A stretch of 64,000 nt of DNA, taken from the NCBI GenBank assembly GCA_021234155.1, contig JAJEKV010000011.1:6157132-6221131 (forward strand), read 5' to 3'. The notes below the pieces were generated by a model, which saw nothing but the letters and a program-made list of their open reading frames with translations, was not told where the DNA came from and made no database searches. Origin of the DNA: Isoetes taiwanensis. Taxonomy: Eukaryota > Streptophyta > Lycopodiopsida > Isoetales > Isoetaceae. Within the stretch, counting starts at the first letter, position 1, and every line of letters begins with the position of its first letter. The translations under genes were made by a program, and so were the position numbers. Shown piece after piece: positions 21,711 to 32,329 of the stretch.

Positions 21711-22851
21711 AACGAGTGCTTTTCCCAGATGCTTCAATAACAGGAGCCAAATTTTTCAAGCGGCCAAGTTTTTAGTAACATGAGCAAGCGGTTTATACAT
21801 CAGCCAAATTCGTTTTTGCATCTCGCAAGTGGTTTCCCGCAGCCAAATTTTTCAAACAGCCAAGTTTTCAGTAACAGTAGCAAGTGGTTTTTGCATCAGC
21901 CAAGTTCATTTTTCCATCTGGCAAGTGCTTTCCAGACAAGAGCCAAATTTGTATTTGCATCTGGCAAGCGGTTTTTCGGACAAGCACCCAAATTTGTTTT
22001 TGTCACAAGGATTTCCCATTGCGAACTTGCTAAAAGAAGCCAATTTCATTTTTGCCAGTAGGATTCTCCATCTCCAGCGTTTTGCTAGTAGCATCTCCAT
22101 CTCCAATTTCGTTTTTGCCAGTAGAATTCTCCAGGGTTTTGCCAATAGCATCTCCATCTCCAATTTTGTTTTTGCCAGTAGGATTCTCCATTCCATCTCC
22201 ATCTCCGTTGCGATTTTGCCATAAGGATTCAAAAGCTATTTGCATCAGCAAATTTTGCCACAGACCTAGAACCCACAACGATTTTTGGATCAAGATCTGT
22301 CACAGCTATCTCCAGCAATGATATTCTGGAGCAAGGATTCTTTACAAGGATTTGCAAGTGTTCTGCACCAATCTTGCAATGAGATGAGCAAAAATTGCCT
22401 GGCATCTTGAATCCGGAATTGCCTCAATCTTGAATTCAAAATTGCCTCAGTTTTGAAACTGTAATTGACTGGAATCCAACGATTTGAAGCAGCCCCATCT
22501 AGAGAATCCAACGATCTAGAGAACGTCAAGGTAAGTGGGTCTGCCTTCCGGCAGTTTCTTGATTCATTCTTCTCAAGAATGGCAAATGGGTTCAGCAAAC
22601 CTGTAGAATCCGGTTAGAAGCTTACCTTGACGTCGTAGAACGGAATGGGGTCAGCCATTCTTGCTTCCCCCTCCCGGATTCTGCAGGTCAGGGGGAAGCA
22701 AGAATGGCTTCCCCCATTCCGTTCTACATCACGTCTAGAGAATCCTACGATCTCTTGAAAGGTTAGTTTTGAAATCTGTGCATATGGAGCGGCTTGGAGG
22801 CTATATCATGTTGATGAGTTCTGGTGGTGATGGTGAAATTTATTGCTGGGA
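21711..22851 (+). repeat. Repeat R, copy 1, left part
   Basis: Matches 33301-34680 closely, beginning at AACGAGTGCTTTTCCCAGAT. It contains short internal repeats of GCCAGTAGGATTCTCCATCT. The repeat is interrupted at 22852 by the 9-kb transposon and resumes at 31912. No protein homology is recognisable in any frame. It is probably a non-autonomous retroelement or a decayed element. Confidence 0.8.
22635..22727. ncRNA. Long hairpin with arms of about 36 bp inside repeat R
   Basis: GTAGAACGGAATGGGG..AGCCATTCTTGCTTCCCC (22635-22670) pairs with GGGGAAGCAAGAATGGC..CCCCATTCCGTTCTAC (22692-22727) across a 21-base loop, with only one or two bulges. The same 240-bp insertion also carries ACGTCAAGGTAAG (about 22526) against CTTACCTTGACGT (about 22621). 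The whole stretch is absent from R copy 2. It could be a foldback element or a small-RNA precursor. Pairing is seen; transcription is not known. Confidence 0.5.
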
Positions 22852-25545
22852 ACAAGGTTTAAAATGAAACGCACTTATTTAAGAAGTGCGTTTGAAAGAT
22901 TCCTTTATAAAAATTAGAAACTTGAAAAAAACAGACAAAATAGGGAGCAAAATAGATTGTTAAGCAATTAGCATTCGAAATACCCCCAAAAAAGCAACAT
23001 TTTTAAAGCCTTTTCATTTTTTAAAGAGGGCAAAAAAAAAAAAAGCTTGTTTTGAGGAGGGTGACATTAAATTTAAAAGCTGAATAAGTATTTATTGCTG
23101 AAAATAGAAGGAAATATAGTTTGTCTTTTTGCAAGCTTAATATAAGTACTAAGAAAATTAAACATAGGGAAGACAAAGAGTGTGAAATCATGGAGCAAGA
23201 AAGAGTTGCTCTAATTAAGCACTGTTGAAGAGACAAAGCTTTCAGATTAAAAATCATCATCAAAATATGTTATATTTCTTAGCACATAGTTTACAATGAA
23301 AGTTAGTTTGTAATCTTGATCATAAATTTATACAAACCGGTGGAGGAGGTGGTTCTTCCCAGGTCCACGGGACTCTCGCACTCTTAGGATCCGACTCTTG
23401 TGAGGGTATGATAGCGTAGACGCCGCTTCCGATTCCAATGGCACAGTGCACGTTGTTTCTCCGCTCGGGCACCACAGGGCTCTAAGTCGGCGAACTCCAC
23501 CTCCTCATCTCTTCTTCCTGTAAGTGGAGGCCGGATTTCTGTGTAAGTGCTCTTAGCATCGCTAGCACCGTTCTTTGCTCCCAGTTCCTCGTTTTCATCA
23601 GGAAAGGATTCACAAGAGCTTATCCTGGTTCTGATGAAACTTACTTTATCCGGGTCTATGTCGATCGAGACGACATTGCGCCCCCGCTTAAGGGCGAAAC
23701 TGGCGTGGTGCCCGATCCGGAAAAGGCATCTAAGATCCGGTCTCGTGGCGAAAACCATCAGATCAAATTATTAATAAGCATTTGTGGCTTCGATAATGGG
23801 ACACCACAAATAGCTTTGTCATTTGTGGGTCTCTTAATTTCTGCAGAAATGAATTGAACCGAAATGCATTGCGGGGAGGAGTCTTCTCATTCTCGCGTGT
23901 TAAAATGAACCATGGTTTTTTTTTGGTGTCCGCTTTGTAAAAACCTATATGAAAATGCTCAAACAGCTCATTAAGCGGACCACCACCATGACCCTTGACG
24001 TTTGTTTTAAGCCCCGCCAAGCAAAACAAAGAATTAGAAATTAGTAAAAAGAAAACAAGGAAAATAAGTTAGCCCGGTAGTGTGGTGGTATAAACTTATA
24101 ATGACGGTTGCCTTGTCAGATAAATTTATACCACGGCAGAAGTCGTATAAATTTATACGCACATTGCCTTGTCTTTGTATAAATTTATAGCACGGTTGTT
24201 CCAAACCTTTAAAATTTAAACCTTAAGACGATGTGGTATAAATTTATACGATGGAGTTACCGCAAAACAAAAAGCGTTAATTGTGAAGCTTACCAAACGC
24301 AGCTGGGCCGGGCGTTGCATGCATTACAGACCTCCCATAGGTTTAAGCACCGACATCGCCCCGAAGGTCGGAATGAAAAATGATAACCCTCCGGTTTTCA
24401 GATGTCGTGACTTCTTTTAGGCCATCCAGGAAAGACCGGACTTGCACGTGAGTGAAAGCCTCCTCATCAAAAGCGCTATCCTTTATTTTAAATCCATAAG
24501 GAATATCTGCAATGCATAATGTAAACTGTTGCTTGTCTAAAAGAGTCCCCAACCTTGTACAATCACCCTCAACAACCCTGTACTGGACGTCCTGACCAAA
24601 TGTGGTAAATCTATCATATGTACAGTCAAAACTGGAAGTGGCGACCTCTCTACCCTGTTCAATTGCCTTAAGCCTTTGCCTCTCTTCTTTGGCCCTACGA
24701 ACCACGTTTAAAAATCCAGTTGGTAGCCCCTTCTTCTTGTTCTGTAAGAGTAATGTAAGACAAAGGCACAAACACATAACATATTGTTTGCAAAACTTAC
24801 CCAGCCACTGAAGTTAACTGCGTGCTCTCTGATGATACTGTCTGTGGTGCAACTTGGGTACAAAAGTTTGCACTCCTCCCAGTCTTCTAGGTTGAGCTGC
24901 TTCATTAACTCGGCCTGGCAAGTGACAATGTCTTTCTGACTGCAGAGGAAAAAGTATTGTAAGACAAAAAAAGGTAGAAAAAAACATGGCATAGCAAGTG
25001 AGGCTTACGTTTTAGCTTCCTTGGCCATCTCGTCTAATGTGAATTCTTTGGCAACTACTTTTTCCAACAGGCGAACAAATATTTCTTTGCTTTTAAGACC
25101 CTGTAACTGCGTCCATGGTACAATGCTCATATTTTTTTGCTTTGATTCACCACCTTTCTTTGGTTTCTTTCCTGCGTCCCTAGCTTGTTCTTTGAGCTCC
25201 CCATCTTCAAACATACAAAAAATTCTCTCTTGAAGATCCCACACCTGTAAATGGTCAAACGAAGTTTAGTGTTAAATGGCGTAAGAGGATGGGCACGGTG
25301 CCTGGCCGCGGTATAAATTTATACCGTGTCCGGGCACGGTATAAATTTATACCGTCATTAGGCTATTACAAGCTTCTAACTACGCTAAACATACTACAAA
25401 AGATTGAATTGAAGCTTTTACTTACTTGACCATCTCTGAAAGCTAGCTGAAAGTAGTTATCGTATTGTTTGACAGCTTCTTATCCGAATCATAACTGAGG
25501 CAGCACTCTGTCACACAGACTTCTCGAAGCTCTTGAAGCTTGTTC

Positions 25546-26098
25546 ATTAGAGGTAATTTGAGATCTCATTTTGTCCCATTAAGGGATGCTTAAAAAGCCA
25601 CATCAGCTTTTTAAACTGTCCAATAAGAGAAGAGCTCCAGTGTATTTTATTCCAGTATTATGTGGCAGCAGTAATTAATGCAGTTCTAACTAACTTTTGC
25701 AGTGTCATTTTTCTCCTATAACTTTTGATCAAAAACTCCGATTCGAACACTATTTGTGGCAATGGATTCGTCTCCTCAAGATCTTTCTAATGACAACCCA
25801 TTGTTATATCTTTTGGGATGTAAATATATAAGAAAAGAGCAAAAAACCATATTTTTTAAGGTTAACACATATGGCTTGTATTGAAATACATCATAACCAT
25901 ATATCACTTGAAAGATCTTTTCATTCTGCATCTAATGCAACAAACGCCGCAGCATTTTCATGAGTAGGTCAAAAGTTATAGGGAAAAAACGACAGCAATG
26001 AAGTTGTTAATGCTGCATTAATTGCAGTTTGATGTAGAGCACTCATTCTATTGAAGGATTCTTATGGGGACAAAAGAAGATCTCAAATTACCTCTAAT
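25546..26098. mobile_element. 553-bp MITE inside the methyltransferase gene
   Basis: The ends are inverted repeats of about 32 bp: ATTAGAGGTAATTTGAGATC at the left, with the same sequence read from the right, each followed by T-rich bases and TTTTGTCCC. It interrupts a coding exon between residues ERTSKN and MNKLQELRE on the minus strand. No open frame lies within. The TSD is not clear: the flanks GCTTGTTC and GCTTTTGT are similar but not identical. Confidence 0.7.
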
Positions 26099-26791
26099 GC
26101 TTTTGTTTTTTGAAGTCCTCTCCATGACTTGTTTGAAATCCACGTACTCTCGGTGCATGAAGCGAATCTTGTCTATTAGGCTCATCTTTAGTCTGAAGTC
26201 ATTGTCGAGATTGTGACTCACGGCAATGACTTTTGCCTCTTCGTCTGTCACCCCCACATAGATATGTGCTTCCACGCTCTTCCAGACTTCATTACGGCTT
26301 TCTTCTTTTGAAAGTTCTTTTCTTGCTTTATAACTATGTGTGCCTCCAAGAACATAATAGGTGTAATCTTCAAAATCTGCCTTCTTGTAGTCTTTTAATT
26401 GGTTGCACTGACTTCTGTCCACCATCACAACTAGTGGCGACACATGGGCATGAGGATTCCTTCTCATTCTTTGCTTAAGGATAGCCACATGTGCCGCGTA
26501 CAACTTTCGGACCTGAAGCACTCTGACCCCATCTTCATTTTTTGGTGGCCTCTTAATAGTGCTTAGTGTCAAAGAAATGGTCTGCTTGAGCAGTTTGGTT
26601 TCATTAACCCGCTTTAGAATAGCACTCGACTTATCTGCAGGCTTCACAACGATATCTGCTCCAGGAGCCTTCTGAAGTGCTTCTGCTGACTCGTCTATAG
26701 TCAAGGTCTTTGTGATTCTAGGCTTTTTCTTGGTAGGAGGCTGTGTATCTACTACCAATGAAAACTTCCTACCCTTTCCCTTTGTGGTGAC

Positions 26792-26862
26792 TGGTTCCTC
26801 CTCTTCCTCTTCCTCTTCCTCTTCCTCTTCCTCTTCCTCTTCCTCTTCCTCTTCCTCTTCCT
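26792..26862 (-). repeat. Hexanucleotide (TTCCTC)n coding for a poly-Glu tract
   Basis: About twelve consecutive TTCCTC units on the + strand specify the acidic tract in the ParB/methyltransferase protein. It is a likely site of length variation. Confidence 0.85.
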
Positions 26863-27599
26863 CAACTACTTCCTCTTCGATATTACGGGGGTACCATAGA
26901 CCCTTGACCAACACTTTTTCGTCGCACAGCACTACTGACATCAAAATTTCTACTACGTCCTGTAATGCAGGGTTAAGTTAAGAGAATGACGGTATAAATT
27001 TATACGGAAAGCAACTAAGAATAACTTACAAAGCCGTTCTTGTAATTGTCCGCAATGTAATCGTGCACGTCTTTAGGCTTGCACATGCTTATTCTAAGCA
27101 TTCGGTATTCGTAACATAGTGGATTCGGCCCTTGTCATGGTTGCACTGCATTAAAACTTCATCATCGTTCTCTGTAGCAACAAGGCTTATAATTTCGCCA
27201 GCAGGGTAATAATCATCAGACTTGAACTTGCCCTTCCCTGATTGTTTGCACAAGTAAAGGTACGCTTCAGTGGGTTTGCTCTCTCTCTTATACCACATTG
27301 GACGTATTACAAGTCCGATCCTTTAGTTCATAAGTCTGTGGCTCTGTTGGTGCAGCCTTTGATGATGACCCTCCGAGTACAAACTTGATCTTAGGGCCAC
27401 TGTAATGCGCAAAAAAAACTATTTTTATACAAGAAACTGAACATTTTTCGAATTTTTGAAACACAAAAACAGTAGAAAAAGAGGATGAAAGGGCATAAAA
27501 TCCACACTCATTTAAGCTAAAAACACAACAATATTAGCAAAATATTAAGGTTCGGGACCATTCGTTGAGCACTAGACGTCAAGGATTTAAAAAGGTTCG

Positions 27600-27925
27600 A
27601 ATCCATAAATTTATACGGCTCGAAAGCACGAAGGTATAAATTTATACCGCAATTGCTCTGGAGCGGTATAAATTTATACCGCTCGAGCACGGGGCGTATA
27701 AATTTATACGGCTCGAGCACGAGCGGTATAAATTTATACCGCTCCAGAACACCGAGTGTGGATCGGAGCGGTATAAATTTATACGCTTCGTGCTCGAAAG
27801 CCGTATAATGTATACGCCCGTGCTCGAAGCGGTATAAATTTATACCGCCGAAAGCGGTAAATTTATACCGCCGAAAGCACGGGCGATACATTTATACGGC
27901 TCGAGCACGAGCGGTATAAATTTAT
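27600..27925. promoter_or_regulatory. Dense array of the palindrome CGGTATAAATTTATACCG
   Basis: Seven exact TATAAATTTATA cores lie here, several inside the full 18-bp palindrome (for example near 27664, 27726, 27830 and 27909). Four or five degenerate ones (CATAAATTTATA, TATAATGTATA, GATACATTTATA, GGTAAATTTATACC) fill the gaps, spaced about 20-45 bp. GCTCGAGCACG-like spacers separate them. The array sits just upstream of the first recognised exon of the minus-strand gene. Each core contains TATAAAT on both strands, so it could serve as a bidirectional TATA element or as a protein-binding site. Confidence 0.8.
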
Positions 27926-28197
27926 ACCGTGGGGGCTTACACTCTAACAGATTAAAACCAAAGAGAAACTAAAACAGTACGGAAAGTAGACTTATGTGGC
28001 CATGACCGTATGGACTAGCGTATAGAGGTTCCGGAGAGCAAATAAGAGGGGGTATATAAGGTGGACCGCGAGCGCCTTCGACTCCGAGCTGCGTATATGG
28101 AAAATAGGGTGGCCGGCGCCGGGCTTAAGTACCCCTGCTAAGTGCCGTTTCGTATAGCGTTTCTCCATAAAGATTCCAATACAAGTGTCTGTGAGTT

Positions 28198-28362
28198 TTC
28201 GTATAAATTTATACCGTGTCTTCCTCCTCCGTATAAATTTATACCATCTCTGTATAAATTTATACAGTCTGCAGCTACAAGTTTGCCTTCTCTGTATAAA
28301 TTTATACCATCCCTGTGTAAACTTTTACCATCTGCTCTTCTGTCGTATAAATTTATACAGTG
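28198..28362. promoter_or_regulatory. Second array of TATAAATTTATA palindromes, upstream of the DDE gene
   Basis: Five exact cores (near 28203, 28231, 28252, 28292 and 28345) and one degenerate copy (GTGTAAACTTTTACC, near 28314) are spaced about 20-50 bp. The last is about 25 bases before the ATG at 28382. The arms here are mostly CGTATAAATTTATAC rather than the full 18 bp. Confidence 0.8.
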
Positions 28363-28381
28363 TGACGCTACCTTTCTGAGT

Positions 28382-31250
28382 ATGGCTCGAGAAAAAAGAA
28401 CTGCAGAGCCTCCAAGTCCTGTTCGCAGGCTTCCTCCTGCAATGACATTCACACCCCCTCAACTGACACCTGAAAGTAGCCTCGGAAATTCTGCCTCTGA
28501 TATTCAAACCCCCAGCTCTGTTGAGTTTACTCCAGCACGCCCACCTCGGCTTCCACCACCTGTTCAATTTACTCCATCACACCCTGCTCCTGAACGTCGT
28601 CTGCCCCCACCAATGCGTTTTACCCCACCTCAGGCTAGAGAGGTCAGACTACCTTCTCCACTTCATTTTAGTACGTCGCCCTTAGTCCACCGTAGGCTAA
28701 ATCCCCGGAGGCAAATCACGCCAACTCCATCAATTTCGCTAAATGGTACTACAACAAGTGGGAGCAGTCAGCGACACGCAACTCCTGTGTTCTACGACAC
28801 TTCAGGAGCTGGTCAACTACGTCACCAACCTCGATTACTTTTTCCCGAGAGGGGAAAGCACCTTCCCCGTGACTTGCACACACCAAACCTATCAGCATCT
28901 ACAAGTACACCTCAAGTTGATCTCTCAGACGAAGAAACACCTCATGTTGATCTCTCAGACGAGGACCTACCAAAGCCACAAGACTCCTTGTTTGAATTCA
29001 AAGCCCCTGCAAGTAAGAATCTTAAACGTAACTTACACAAGAAAGCATGTACAACTGTTAGAAGAAAGAAACTCATGGACGAGGCTCACTTGCGGGCAAC
29101 ACATACAAAGCACTGTTGTTCTCAACGTTGTTTGCTTAAGATTGGACTAAAGGAATTGAGGTTGATTCGTGATAGTTACAGTTCAATGACTCTGCTAGAC
29201 CAAAGGGGCTACTTAGCCTTCAATATTAGGCCAGATGTTGGTGAGAAGTTTACTTGCACAGCTGGTGGCCACACCGTCTGTCAAACGGCCTTCAAATTGA
29301 TTCATGCTTTAGGCAGCAGACGACTTGACCGCCTGAAGAAAAGGCTTGACAAGAATCCAGGCATCAATGACTACTGCCATTCAGGAGGCATATCCAGAAT
29401 TCATGCCCTTCAATGTGTTTCCTGGATGGAAGGTTTCTTTAAGGAGTCTTGTGAGAAACTCCCTAATAGCCCTATGTACCACTTGAGTGACAATTTCACG
29501 AAACAAGAAGTCTACGATAATTATAAGGAGATGTGTGTTGAGGCTGGAGAACGCGGCTTTATGCGCTACTCTTACTTTCTTGTGCTCTCGAAAAAAGAGT
29601 TTTCTCGTCCATTCCTAGAAAGCATAGGATGTCTGTTTGTGCTACATGCTCAATTAAAAGCTCGGAGACAAAATGCAAGGACACTTCACACTAAAAGTAA
29701 GCTTCCAGGACGTGTTCTTGCCTAGTTCTACTTAAAAGTAGGTTCTTTCCTAAACATATTTTCCTTTCAGATGCATTGAAGGAGAAACTGAACAAGCACA
29801 GAGAACAACAATCTTTGGAAAGGAGAAAATTGACAAAACATAGGAAGAAAGCACTGGAACAACCACTCAACTACATATCAGTTGTTATTGATGGAATGGA
29901 CCAGAAGAAGACCACCCTACCACATTTTGTCAATGTGCCTAAGGATCTTCTTTGAAGAAGATTTCATACATCTGCATGTTGTTGGTGCTATGGTATTTAA
30001 TGGAAAACTATCTTGCAAGGCATTTTTGAATTATCCAAACATTCATGCTGATCCAAATCTCACTATCACAATATTGAATAAGCTTCTTTCCAATTTAGAA
30101 CATATACCGCCCGGGTTCTCAGATCTTCACTAGATAACACGACAAGGGAAAATAAGAATCAGGCGTTGTTTGCTTACTGTGCTATGCTAGTAGAGAAACA
30201 AATCTTCAAGAAGGTGAAGATTGGTTTCCTGCTTGTTGGTCATACACACGACCAAATTGATCAGATGTTGATGGGTTCTTTAAACGCCTTGCTCGAAAAA
30301 AAAAGCTCTAAGCCCCGCCCCATGATTGAGGTCATCCAAGATTCCTACAATCCTCGTCCCGCACATCGAAGTTATTGGAAGAAACTTATGATTTCAAGGA
30401 ATGGATTTTTCGGAGAGATCAACTAGGTCACTGTGCTATTGAGCCCTTGAGAAACATTACATTTCAGCATCAGATCAAAATTTCACTTGTAGATGGCAAG
30501 GCCATCTTACAAGGAAAGAAATATGCCACATCCTTGCAGTGGCAGCCAGCAGCGGTATTCAATTCATTCGCAACATCCCCAATACTAGTTCCATGCTCTC
30601 TGCAGAGCAAATGCCTCTAAAAAGCTTGAAAGAAATCACAAAGAGTAAAAAAGGAGGGAAGAGCATTTGACTCAAATAAATCATTGGATTGTATTGAGAC
30701 AAGTATTCAAATCTGCTCTAACCACTTTGGGGAGGCGGATGCTTTATGGTGGCCTCAATTTTTTTCTAACGTGACATGTTGCAAGCTTCATTACAAGGTC
30801 GAAGACCGCCATATTCAACCCGACCATCTAGGCAAACCCTCCCCGTGCAAGTTGAGAATCAAGAGGAACATGTAGAGATATTGGCTAGCTTCGGATGAAG
30901 ATGACAGAGTCATGTACACCGCCCTAGACGACAAAGACAACAAGTTGCTTTCGTATCCGGTTCGGTCCTCGAGAGATTCGAAAAGGAATGCTCATAGCTG
31001 TCCCAAATGATAATGATGAATCTGAGGCCATTCGGCTAGCTAAAGTACCGGAGGTAACAAGAGAGGATGGAATTCCCACTCAATTAAAAGTGCACCGATG
31101 AGAACGATTTGCGCCAATGCTTTCAATTGGGAGTTATACTTTGGAGATGGTAAAACAGAGTGGGAAAGAGAGCTAAGTCCAAAGCAAGCACTGCCATAGA
31201 TCTAACTGAAGTAAAGGTTCTTGCATATGACTTTGTTCGACCGCTTTGCT
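28382..31250 (+). pseudogene. Cys-rich RNase-H-like (DDE-type) transposase candidate, frameshifted
   Basis: The first coding exon 28382-29696 begins MAREKRTAEP and has a Pro-rich N-terminus with four FTPP/FTPS-type repeats. A zinc-binding-like segment follows (KHCCSQRCLLKIGLKELRLI, then FTCTAGGHTVC). After an intron (29697-29770, GT-AG) it continues with a basic helix and three acidic motifs in RNase-H-like order: SVVIDGMDQKKT, LDNTTRENKNQ and GFLLVGHTHDQIDQM. These match a widespread eukaryotic family usually listed only as a domain of unknown function (I believe DUF7869). The C-terminal part (about 30880-31250) is recognisable but broken. Frameshifts lie near 29945 and 30110-30140, the second next to CCCGGG where CCAG is expected. 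With its position opposite the methylase gene inside matching TIRs, it is the best candidate for the mobilising enzyme. Confidence 0.6.
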
Positions 31251-31911
31251 AATAAGTTACGATATGGTCACTCAAACTTTAATAAGGTCGGCATGTGGAT
31301 TAGACAAACAAGCCAAAAAGGTGGCAAAAAAGATGATGATGAAGACTCACTTGTAGACAAGGTGAGGAAGAAGATCGCTTCGAGTACATCCAATCTTTGA
31401 GAGTGAAGCGAGGATGAAGGCTCGAGTGATCGTGGAATAAATGAGTCGAGGGATGAGATGCATCCCGATCTTGCTTGCAAAATGTAAGTTTGTCCGATGA
31501 CTCGAACATGTAAAGAAATGAAAAGTGCGTGATGATTGTCTCCACAAAAATGTCCTATATTTTTGACAATTTTGTTCATAATTTTGTACAATTTTCACAA
31601 CCTTGAATATATCACTTCTTTGTCACTCTACTACCCTTGCTATTTTTTTTATTGCCCCTTTTTTGCTACACTTTATAAAAGTAACTATTTTTTGTTCTAG
31701 TTTAGGAGGATGAAAATTGCTATTTAAAATTTTCGCACGAAAGTTATGTTCAATCAACCCCTCAAAAATGGTACCTAAATTACTTAAATTGTCACACCTG
31801 TCACAAAAAATCTTAAAAATGGACTTTTTTAAGGGAATTTTAGGGAATCTTTCAAAGATTCCTTTTGAAGTGCGTTTCCAGCAAATAAGTGCGTTTCATT
31901 TTAAACTTTGT

Positions 31912-32257
31912 TTGGGATTTAAGAATGAGAAGATGCATTTATAAAGCTAGGGAGAAGGTTGCATTACCTCCACATCATTATGTCTTTCCAATAATAACCA
32001 GTTTCTGGCTTCAAAATCCGATGCTGGGGTGGTTAATATTTATAACACGGATGACTTCTTAGGGGGCGTTTCAAAGCCTCTCAAGACAGTAATGAACTTG
32101 ACAACTGCTATTGATATCTTTAAATTTAACTGTGATTCCCAAATTCTTGCAGTCTGCTCTCGCATGAAAAAGAATGCCCTCAGATTATTGCATCTTCCCT
32201 CGTTTACAGTGAGCACCAGATCTCTCCATTTTTTTTTTCCCGATTGATTATCTGACT
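31912..32257 (+). repeat. Repeat R, copy 1, right part
   Basis: Continues the R sequence after the transposon (TTTAAGAATGAGAAGATGCA onward) and matches 34678-35015. Similarity to copy 2 ends at CCCGATTGATTATCTG. Confidence 0.8.
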
Positions 32258-32329
32258 ACAAGAGGGAGGGGGTATTAGAGTCAATTTTAGCGTCAGAAGG
32301 ATATTTTTGGTGTTTTTTGAGGTGAAAAC

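Larger units (their letters stand above)
24145..26999. promoter_or_regulatory. Scattered intronic copies of the same palindrome
   Basis: Exact TATAAATTTATA cores occur at about 24146, 24178, 24237, 25312, 25336 and 26992, with degenerate copies near 24091 and 24118. They lie in introns of the minus-strand gene rather than exons. None was noticed in the window outside the 22852-31911 element. Confidence 0.75.
23384..27400 (-). pseudogene. ParB-like domain joined to N4/N6 DNA methyltransferase, multi-exon, damaged
   Basis: Minus-strand exons with good splice sites include about 27400-27030, 26966-26099, 25545-25437, 25246-25008, about 24955-24802, about 24741-24283, then pieces to 23384. The order is: an N-terminal region; a Glu tract of about 30 residues (26792-26862); a ParB-like core (VSPLVVMV, YYVLGGTHSYKARKEL, VTDEEAKVIAVSHNL); helical linkers; then a methyltransferase with VVEGDCTRLG and catalytic ADIPYGF (a D-x-P-Y variant of DPPY). 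GRNVVSIDIDPDKVSFIRTR follows near 23.6 kb, resembling the cofactor-binding end, i.e. catalytic motif before cofactor motif (beta-type order). ParB-methylase fusions are known from phages and bacterial mobile elements. Damage: a stop after RGDVGA, frameshifts near 25480 and 27120, and the MITE. Modification of the element's own sites is inferred. Confidence 0.65.
22852..31911. mobile_element. 9.06-kb DNA transposon with two divergent genes and a palindromic site array
   Basis: Left end ACAAGGTTTAAAATGAAACG and right end, reverse complemented, ACAAAGTTTAAAATGAAACG. Homology continues through CACTTATTT, giving TIRs of about 28 bp with one mismatch. TGGGA flanks both sides (22847-22851 and 31913-31917). 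R copy 2 (about 34670-34690) reads ATTGCTGGGATTTAAG uninterrupted, which is the empty site. Inside: a ParB-like/DNA methyltransferase gene (minus, about 23.4-27.4 kb), a Cys-rich DDE-type gene (+, 28382 to about 31.25 kb), the palindrome array, and a MITE (25546-26098). Subterminal AAACGCACTT is inverted at the left end and repeated directly at the right. Confidence 0.85.

Noticed and set aside
21780-22321. Overlapping Ser/Phe-rich frames in repeat R
   Set aside because: Several frames on both strands are open because of short internal repeats; none is preserved between the two R copies with coding-like substitutions.
27517-27891. Minus-strand frame with repeated RYKFIPL words
   Set aside because: It is simply the translation of the TATAAATTTATACC palindromes and their spacers.
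24145-28362. CRISPR-like array interpretation of the repeated palindromes
   Set aside because: Spacing and spacer sequences are irregular, repeats are on both sides of genes and in introns, and the organism is a eukaryote.
28142-28381. N-terminal extension of the DDE-type gene upstream of the ATG at 28382
   Set aside because: The extension translates the palindrome array (repeated YKFIP-like words). The ATG at 28382 after the array is the better start.
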